The translations under genes and the position numbers were made by a program. 9,276 nt of DNA from Bacillota bacterium (GTDB lineage: Bacteria; Bacillota; Sulfobacillia; Symbiobacteriales; ZC4RG38), in contig QGUP01000058.1 of the NCBI GenBank assembly GCA_003242505.1, positions 1-9,276 of the forward strand, in the 5' to 3' direction. The notes under the pieces were generated by a model that saw only the letters and a list, made by a program, of their open reading frames with translations, ran no database searches and was not told the DNA's origin. Below, piece by piece: positions 5,361 through 9,276 of the stretch (positions are counted from its first letter, which is position 1; each line of letters begins with the position of its first letter).

Positions 5361-6857
5361 ATGGGAGACCTTCTCTACGCCCCGCTGCTAGCCGGGGTAG
5401 CGAGCCGGATACCGTCGATCCTCCTCGCTCTCCTTGTCCTCGCTGTCGGTTGGCTGATCGCCGGGTCTGTGGGCCGGCTGGCGGAGGCCGCGGTCCGCCG
5501 CCTGAGCCAGGCCGGCTGGCTCAGGGAACTGACGGGGACCTGGGAGGAGTACCGCCTGGACCGGGTCGCAGGCCAGGCGACCTACTACCTCCTGATGATC
5601 CTGGTGCTGGTGCTCGTCCTCGACATCCTGGGCTTTGGTGTGGTGACGGAGCCCTTCCTCGCCATGACCCGGGAGATCGCCCTCGCCCTGCCGAGCCTGG
5701 TCAAGGCGGCCCTCATCCTGCTGGCGGCGTGGGTGTTGGCGACCCTCCTGCGCAGCCTCACCTTCCGACTTCTCTCTGCCCGGCTGGTGGCCGGGCTGCT
5801 GGAGCGGACCGGCCTCGTGACCGGGGAGGAGGACCGGCAGCGCCTGGTCCGCAACGGGGCTACCCTCGTCTACTACCTGGTGCTGTTCTTCTTCCTACCG
5901 GCGGTGCTGGGGGCCCTGCAGCTGCAGGGGCTCCTCGGGCCCTTTGAGGCGCTGCTGACCCAGACCCTGGCCTTCGTGCCCCGGCTGGTGGCCGCAGCGG
6001 TCACGGCACTCATCGGTTACCTGGTGGCCCGGGTGGTGCAGGGGGCGGTGGCCCACCTGCTGGCCGCGGCGGGGGCCGACCGGCTCCCGGAGAAGGTGGG
6101 TCTGGGCCCGGTCTTCCGGACCACGACCTTCTCCCAGGCCATCGGCACCGTCGCCTTTGTCCTCGTGCTGATCCCCGTGGCCATCGCGGCTCTGGACACC
6201 CTGGGGATTGCGGCCATCTCCCAGCCGGCGGTCGCCATGCTGACGGTGGTCCTCCAGGCCCTGCCGGCGGCCGTCGGGGCAGCGGTGCTGCTGCTGGTGG
6301 GGCTCAGCCTCGCTCGCTGGGTGGGCCAGTGGGCGGCCCGGCTCCTGGAGCAGGTGGGCCTTGCCCGGCTGCTCGTCCGGTGGGGAGTCCTCCGGGAGGA
6401 GCAGACGGGGCCCTCGGTGGCCACGGTGGCCGGCCACGTGGTCACCTGGGTGGTGGGGCTCCTGGTGGTGATCCAGGCCCTTGAACTCCTGGGCCTGCGG
6501 GCTCTGAGCACCGTCCTGCGGGCGATCCTGGCCTACCTGCCCAACGCGGTGGCGGCGGCGCTGATCCTCACCGCCGGCGTGGCCATCGGCGAGTTTGCGG
6601 CCCGGAGCCTCCGGCCGGTGCTGGCCCGAGCCCACTACCCGGAGGCCCTGGCCGGAGTGGCCCGGTGGGCGGTCCTGATCTTCGCCGGTATGATGGCCCT
6701 GGAGCAGCTGGGGGTGGCGGAGGAGATCGTCGTCAGCGCCTTCACCATCCTCCTGGGGGCCCTGGGTCTGGCCGCGGCCATTGCCCTCGGCCTCGGGGCC
6801 AAGGACGTGGTCCGGGAACATCTGGAGCGGTGGACCCGGCAGGGGCGGGGCGAGTAG
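5361..6857 (+). CDS. Membrane protein with five TM_helix repeats (mechanosensitive-channel-related)
   Basis: The 498-residue protein starts at ATG 5361, 10 nt after GGGAGGG. The overlapping ATG at 5351 is in another frame and gives no family match. It is almost wholly membrane-embedded, with about eleven hydrophobic segments, near residues 18-38, 74-93, 109-130, 166-186, 204-226, 260-280, 298-320, 357-377, 391-411, 429-449 and 459-479. Five of them open with a hydrophobic-Pro motif (I17-P, L110-P, V206-P, L301-P, L393-P) then V/I..A..L....G/A-W/Y, recurring every 92-96 residues. This is the conserved TM helix repeat found in MscS-superfamily relatives. The end (ALGLAAAIALGLGAKDVVREHLERW) resembles their pore-like last helix, but the cytoplasmic MscS beta domain is absent. 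It is probably an osmotic or small-solute channel in the plasma membrane; the activity is inferred. Confidence 0.85.
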   Translation: MGDLLYAPLLAGVASRIPSILLALLVLAVGWLIAGSVGRLAEAAVRRLSQAGWLRELTGTWEEYRLDRVAGQATYYLLMILVLVLVLDILGFGVVTEPFLAMTREIALALPSLVKAALILLAAWVLATLLRSLTFRLLSARLVAGLLERTGLVTGEEDRQRLVRNGATLVYYLVLFFFLPAVLGALQLQGLLGPFEALLTQTLAFVPRLVAAAVTALIGYLVARVVQGAVAHLLAAAGADRLPEKVGLGPVFRTTTFSQAIGTVAFVLVLIPVAIAALDTLGIAAISQPAVAMLTVVLQALPAAVGAAVLLLVGLSLARWVGQWAARLLEQVGLARLLVRWGVLREEQTGPSVATVAGHVVTWVVGLLVVIQALELLGLRALSTVLRAILAYLPNAVAAALILTAGVAIGEFAARSLRPVLARAHYPEALAGVARWAVLIFAGMMALEQLGVAEEIVVSAFTILLGALGLAAAIALGLGAKDVVREHLERWTRQGRGE

Positions 6858-6996
6858 CGACAGCGGGCGGGCCCGGCAGCGGAGGGGTCCCCAGCGGGCA
6901 ACCTGGAGGTCGCCCTGGGCGGAAGGTCTGCACTCATCCTGGGGGCCGCCCTGCCGGCGCAAGGAGTCGCTGCGGCCAATCGAGTAATGAATTAGG

Positions 6997-7039
6997 AAAA
7001 AGCGCGACCGGCCCGGCGGCAGCGCCGGGCCGGTCGCGC
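6997..7039 (-). terminator. Perfect 17-bp hairpin with minus-strand T-tract
   Basis: Positions 7002-7018 are perfectly complementary to 7023-7039 with a 4-nt loop (GCAG). On the plus strand AAAAA (6997-7001) precedes the left arm and no T-run follows the right arm. Read on the minus strand it is therefore a textbook intrinsic terminator (stem then TTTTTCC). Both neighbouring genes are on the plus strand and I see no credible minus-strand gene. The 144 bp between 6858 and 7001 contain no gene I can support. Confidence 0.75.
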
Positions 7040-7040
7040 C

Positions 7041-7072
7041 TCGGGCCCATACGCAGCATCGGGCCCGTACGC
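7041..7072 (+). repeat. Direct repeat between hairpin and glcD ribosome binding site
   Basis: TCGGGCCCATACGC (7041-7054) and TCGGGCCCGTACGC (7059-7072) match at 13 of 14 bases and start 18 bp apart. Each contains the palindrome GGGCCC. They end 2 nt before the GGGAGGG site (7075-7081), so they could bind a regulator or shape translation of glcD. Confidence 0.6.
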
Positions 7073-7089
7073 CTGGGAGGGACAGAGCC

Positions 7090-8460
7090 ATGGACCTGGT
7101 CGCAGCCCTCCGCCGGCTGGTGGCCGACCCCGATCGGGTCGTATCCGGTCAGGCGGTCCGGGAGCAGCACGGTCAGGACCTGACCTATCATACCCCCCAC
7201 CTGCCCGACGTGGTGGTCTACCCCGTGGACACCCAGGAGGTCAGCCGTATCCTGGCCTTCGCCAACGAGCACCGGGTGCCGGTGGTGCCCTTCGGCGTCG
7301 GCAGCAGCCTGGAGGGGCACGTCATCCCCGTCCGGGGCGGCATCAGCCTTGATATGACCCAGATGAACCGGATCCTGGAGATCCGGCCGGAGGACCTCCT
7401 GGTGCGGGTCGAGCCCGGGGTCACCCGCACCCAGCTCAACCGGCGGCTGGGCCGGGAAGGGCTCTACTTCCCCATCGACCCCGGCGCGGACGCCACCCTG
7501 GGCGGTATGGTGGCCACCAACGCCAGCGGCACCACCGCGGTCCGGTACGGGGCGATGCGCCAGCAGGTCCTGGGCCTGGAGGTGGTCCTGGCCGACGGCC
7601 GGGTGATCACCACCGGCAGCATGGCGGTGAAGTCCTCCGCCGGGTACAACCTCACCGGCCTCTTCGTGGGATCCGAGGGCACCCTCGGGGTGATCACCGG
7701 CATCACCCTGCGGGTCCACCCGCTGCCGGAAGAGGTGGTGGCCGCCCGGGCGGTCTTCCCCAGCCTGGACGCCGCGGCCCGGGTGGCGGTGGGGCTGATC
7801 CGGGTGGGAGCCCCGGTGGAGCGGGTGGAGCTGGTGGACGCCCTCACCATCGAGGCGGTCAACGCCTACAAGGGCACCGACTACCCCGCGGCCCCCACCC
7901 TGTTCCTGGAGTTCAGCGGCAGCGCGGGGGCGGTCCGGGACGGGGTGGAGACCGCCCGGGAACTGGCGGCCCTGGAGGGGTGTGCGGACTTCCGGACCGA
8001 GGCGGACCCCCAGGCCCGGCAGCGGCTCTGGGAGGCCCGGCACCACGCCGCCCTGGCCATCACCGCCCGGTTCCCGGGCAAGAAGCTGATGGTGACCGAC
8101 GTCTGCGTCCCCATCTCCCACCTGCCCGAGGCCATCGCCCACGCCCGGGCCACGGTGGAGGCGGAGGGGCTGACCGCCGCCATCCTGGGCCACGTGGGCG
8201 ACGGGAACTACCATGCCATCTTCACCGTTGACCCCCAGGACCCCACGGAGATGGAGCGGGCGGAGCGGGTGAACGCCGCCATCGTCGACTTTGCCCTGGC
8301 CCGGGGCGGCACCTGCACCGGCGAGCACGGGGTGGGGCTGGGGAAGCGCCGGTACCTCCTCCGGGAGCACGGCGAGGCGGTGGCGCTGATGCGGCTTCTC
8401 AAGCAGACCCTGGACCCGCACAACATCCTGAACCCGGGGAAGGTCCTGCCGGAGGGGTGA
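7090..8460 (+). CDS. glcD: FAD-linked D-lactate/glycolate dehydrogenase (GlcD/LDHD family)
   Basis: The 456-residue enzyme starts at ATG 7090, 8 nt after GGGAGGG. The PCMH-type FAD-binding domain occupies about residues 36-212: PFGVGSSLEGH (67-77), IDPGADATLGGMVATNASG (129-147) and GSEGTLGVIT (194-203). The FAD-oxidase C-terminal domain (about 213-454) has W314..R317-H, TDVCVPISHLPE (336-347), GHVGDGNYH (367-375) and GEHGVGLGK (411-419), which carry the usual substrate and metal ligands. The closest recognisable group is D-lactate dehydrogenase (cytochrome), which oxidises D-2-hydroxy acids to 2-oxo acids and passes electrons to the respiratory chain; glycolate oxidase subunit GlcD is the alternative. 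Length is normal and all motifs are intact. It is a single gene with its own terminator; no glcE, glcF or lactate permease lies next to it, so its electron partner is elsewhere or not needed. Confidence 0.92.
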   Translation: MDLVAALRRLVADPDRVVSGQAVREQHGQDLTYHTPHLPDVVVYPVDTQEVSRILAFANEHRVPVVPFGVGSSLEGHVIPVRGGISLDMTQMNRILEIRPEDLLVRVEPGVTRTQLNRRLGREGLYFPIDPGADATLGGMVATNASGTTAVRYGAMRQQVLGLEVVLADGRVITTGSMAVKSSAGYNLTGLFVGSEGTLGVITGITLRVHPLPEEVVAARAVFPSLDAAARVAVGLIRVGAPVERVELVDALTIEAVNAYKGTDYPAAPTLFLEFSGSAGAVRDGVETARELAALEGCADFRTEADPQARQRLWEARHHAALAITARFPGKKLMVTDVCVPISHLPEAIAHARATVEAEGLTAAILGHVGDGNYHAIFTVDPQDPTEMERAERVNAAIVDFALARGGTCTGEHGVGLGKRRYLLREHGEAVALMRLLKQTLDPHNILNPGKVLPEG

Positions 8461-8517
8461 GGGGCAGCGCGCCGAGGGTGAGTTCTGTGAGCCGAAAGGG
8501 TAGTAAGAGACAAACGC

Positions 8518-8561
8518 GGGCCCCCGCCGAGGGAATGGAGACCTCGGCGGGGGCCCTTTTT
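8518..8561 (+). terminator. Rho-independent terminator of glcD
   Basis: A perfect 15-bp stem pairs GGGCCCCCGCCGAGG (8518-8532) with 8542-8556 around a 9-nt loop, followed by TTTTT (8557-8561). It begins 58 nt after the glcD stop. Confidence 0.93.
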
Positions 8562-8738
8562 GTGTTCTGTACCGACACCGGGACGCAGGGCCTGTCAGTT
8601 CAAGGGTGGCCGGCACGGAAAGCAGACAGGAAATCTGGCAGGATCGGCGAGGCCGGTCTGCGAGTTTTCGATGGGAGCGGGGGTTGGAACCCGCTGGCCG
8701 CTTCTGGCTCAGCTTGAAGGAGATTGCTAGCCCGTTTT

Positions 8739-8804
8739 TGGGGCACAGTCTGTGAAACCAGAAGCTGGATCACCAGGGATGCGATTGACTGTGCTCCACT
8801 TTTT
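8739..8804 (+). terminator. Long-loop terminator-like or operator inverted repeat
   Basis: TGGGGCACAGTC (8739-8750) pairs with GACTGTGCTCCA (8787-8798) at 11 of 12 positions, and C then TTTTT (8800-8804) follow. The 36-nt interior holds a small hairpin, CCAG AAG CTGG (8758-8768). The left arm overlaps a short palindrome, CACAGTCTGTG (8744-8754). As RNA this would be an attenuator-like terminator; as DNA the right arm overlaps the -35 of the promoter at 8785, so a regulator site is equally possible. Confidence 0.45.
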
Positions 8805-8813
8805 GTCTAAGAT
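8785..8813 (+). promoter_or_regulatory. Sigma-A-like promoter for the secreted-protein gene
   Basis: TTGACT (8785-8790) and TAAGAT (8808-8813) are separated by the ideal 17 bp. Transcription would begin near 8820 and leave a leader of about 115 nt. GATGCGATTGA (8778-8788) and GATGCAATCGA (8811-8821), 9 of 11 identical and 33 bp apart, flank it and may be regulator sites. Confidence 0.6.
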
Positions 8814-8917
8814 GCAATCGATCAATTAGTACGGCGATTATATACAAGTCGTAGCGGAATCCCATAGGACGCAACCGGAAATGTCAGGGTGCTGGTGAAG
8901 GTTTGTGCCGACGGTTC

Positions 8918-8926
8918 AGAGGAGGT
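8918..8926 (+). promoter_or_regulatory. Ribosome binding site that fixes the start of the secreted protein
   Basis: AGAGGAGGT is a near-perfect match to the anti-Shine-Dalgarno sequence, 8 nt before GTG 8935. The earlier in-frame GTG at 8905 has no comparable site, and an in-frame TGA lies at 8896-8898. Confidence 0.8.
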
Positions 8927-8934
8927 CCGGAGCG

Positions 8935-9276
8935 GTGTGGTGCAAAGGCGTGTGGCAGCGGTACTGGGCGGGTGTGGTGGCGCTGGTGCTGGCCCTGTCG
9001 GCGATGGCCTGGCCTGTGTCGGGGGCAGCGGAGGAACACCGGGAGTATGACAGCCAGGAAGAGTATCAGCGGGTGGAACAGTACGCTTGTATGAACACCC
9101 GGGGCAAGTGGCGGCGGGCCATAGAAGCGGGACCGTGGAATACACAGGGGTCTGATGGCCCACCCCTCATCATCGACTGGGACCCTGTGGAGGACAAGGA
9201 GCGCGGGGAGGCGATGCCCACCAACTGGAGCGGCACTCCGCAACACCCCATCGTTGCCGTGGACATGGACCTGGTC
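8935..9276 (+). CDS. Secreted protein of unknown function (3' end outside window)
   Basis: The frame is open from GTG 8935 to the window end, giving 114 residues. The N-terminus is a classical signal peptide: a basic, aromatic n-region with K4 and R9, a hydrophobic core from V14 to about P27 (VVALVLALSAMAWPV), and a small-residue cleavage site S-G-A-A at 29-32. The mature part begins with a strongly acidic stretch (EEHREYDSQEEY) and continues with a mixed, Trp-containing sequence. I recognise no family. C52 is the only cysteine in the visible mature part, and no lipobox is seen before cleavage, so it is probably exported free or wall-associated and not a lipoprotein. Codon choice is less GC-extreme than in the other genes (TAT, GAA, ATA, ACA). 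The preceding promoter and strong ribosome binding site support it as a real gene. Confidence 0.8.
   Translation, partial: MWCKGVWQRYWAGVVALVLALSAMAWPVSGAAEEHREYDSQEEYQRVEQYACMNTRGKWRRAIEAGPWNTQGSDGPPLIIDWDPVEDKERGEAMPTNWSGTPQHPIVAVDMDLV

Larger units (their letters stand above)
8562..8934. other. 373-bp spacer without a supportable gene, rich in inverted repeats
   Basis: No reading frame here has both a start with a ribosome binding site and plausible protein content. The base composition is visibly lower in GC than the genes before it. Short perfect inverted repeats include CCTGTC (8591-8596) with GACAGG (8625-8630), GCAGAC (8622-8627) with GTCTGC (8656-8661), AGCGGG (8676-8681) with CCCGCT (8690-8695), and GCTGGCC (8693-8699) with GGCTCAGC (8706-8713, one T bulged). 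Some overlap and are mutually exclusive. The 3' half holds a terminator-like hairpin and a promoter, listed separately. Confidence 0.7.

Noticed and set aside
5895..7091. 398-codon minus-strand frame opposite the membrane protein
   Set aside because: The plus strand encodes an unmistakable TM_helix protein; the antisense product is low-complexity and hydrophilic with no recognisable motif. It would also read through the minus-strand terminator at 6997-7039.
6934..8616. 560-codon open frame on the minus strand opposite glcD
   Set aside because: It is a GC-driven shadow of a well-supported gene; its translation is rich in H, G, P and R with no domain, and it spans both the glcD terminator and the upstream hairpin.
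8676..8695. tRNA T-arm-like sequence (GGGTTGGAACCC)
   Set aside because: The loop is TTGGAA and not TTCGAA, the loop size is wrong for the best stem, and no acceptor or D arm can be formed with flanking sequence.
8457..8717. 86-codon frame overlapping the glcD stop
   Set aside because: It runs through the glcD terminator, has no domain features, and its start overlaps the end of glcD with only the GGAGG at the glcD stop as a possible signal.
8885..8896. T-box-like AGGGTG string
   Set aside because: The conserved AGGGTGGNACCGCG motif is not completed, and the downstream gene is not aminoacyl-tRNA or amino-acid related as far as can be seen.
8868..8900. Possible cyclic-di-GMP riboswitch piece (GGACGCAA) in the leader
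   Set aside because: The GACGCAA string is present, but the paired GCAAACC segment and the second conserved stem of that riboswitch are not visible.

Overview
The window is a GC-rich bacterial chromosome segment. All recognisable genes lie on the + strand, start sites carry strong GGAGG-type ribosome binding sites, and three transcription units or spacers end in long GC hairpins followed by T5. High GC with Gram-positive-style intrinsic terminators and a CTC/TL5-type L25 fits a high-GC Bacillota lineage (Thermaerobacter- or Symbiobacterium-like). That placement is inference.

Layout. (1) Positions 1-4340 are the end of a tightly packed operon: the 3' part of a mannose-1-phosphate guanylyltransferase with a C-terminal cupin, a GT4 glycosyltransferase, and a large TPR-GT4 glycosyltransferase, separated by 2 and 6 nt. 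Together they suggest synthesis of GDP-mannose (or a related sugar nucleotide) and its use in a surface glycan or glycoprotein. (2) Positions 4341-5137 hold the single gene for ribosomal protein L25, with a possible promoter/hairpin in front and a strong terminator behind. (3) Positions 5138-6857 hold an AT-richer spacer with a candidate promoter and a 498-residue membrane protein made of five TM_helix repeats (MscS-related class). (4) Positions 6858-8561 hold a spacer with a perfect 17-bp hairpin whose T-tract lies on the minus strand, a short direct repeat, a D-lactate/glycolate dehydrogenase-type FAD oxidase, and its terminator. (5) Positions 8562-9276 are less GC-rich: a 373-bp spacer rich in inverted repeats with a good sigma-A-like promoter, then the first 114 codons of an unrecognised secreted protein that starts at GTG and runs off the window.

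The most unusual features are four separate in-frame tandem-repeat tracts (periods 24, 18, about 40 and 21 nt) confined to non-catalytic parts of the two glycosyltransferase genes; the minus-strand-oriented terminator between two plus-strand genes; and the structured, possibly regulatory spacer before the secreted protein. I found no CRISPR array, transposase, tRNA or rRNA, and nothing that amounts to a clear new defence or mobile system.
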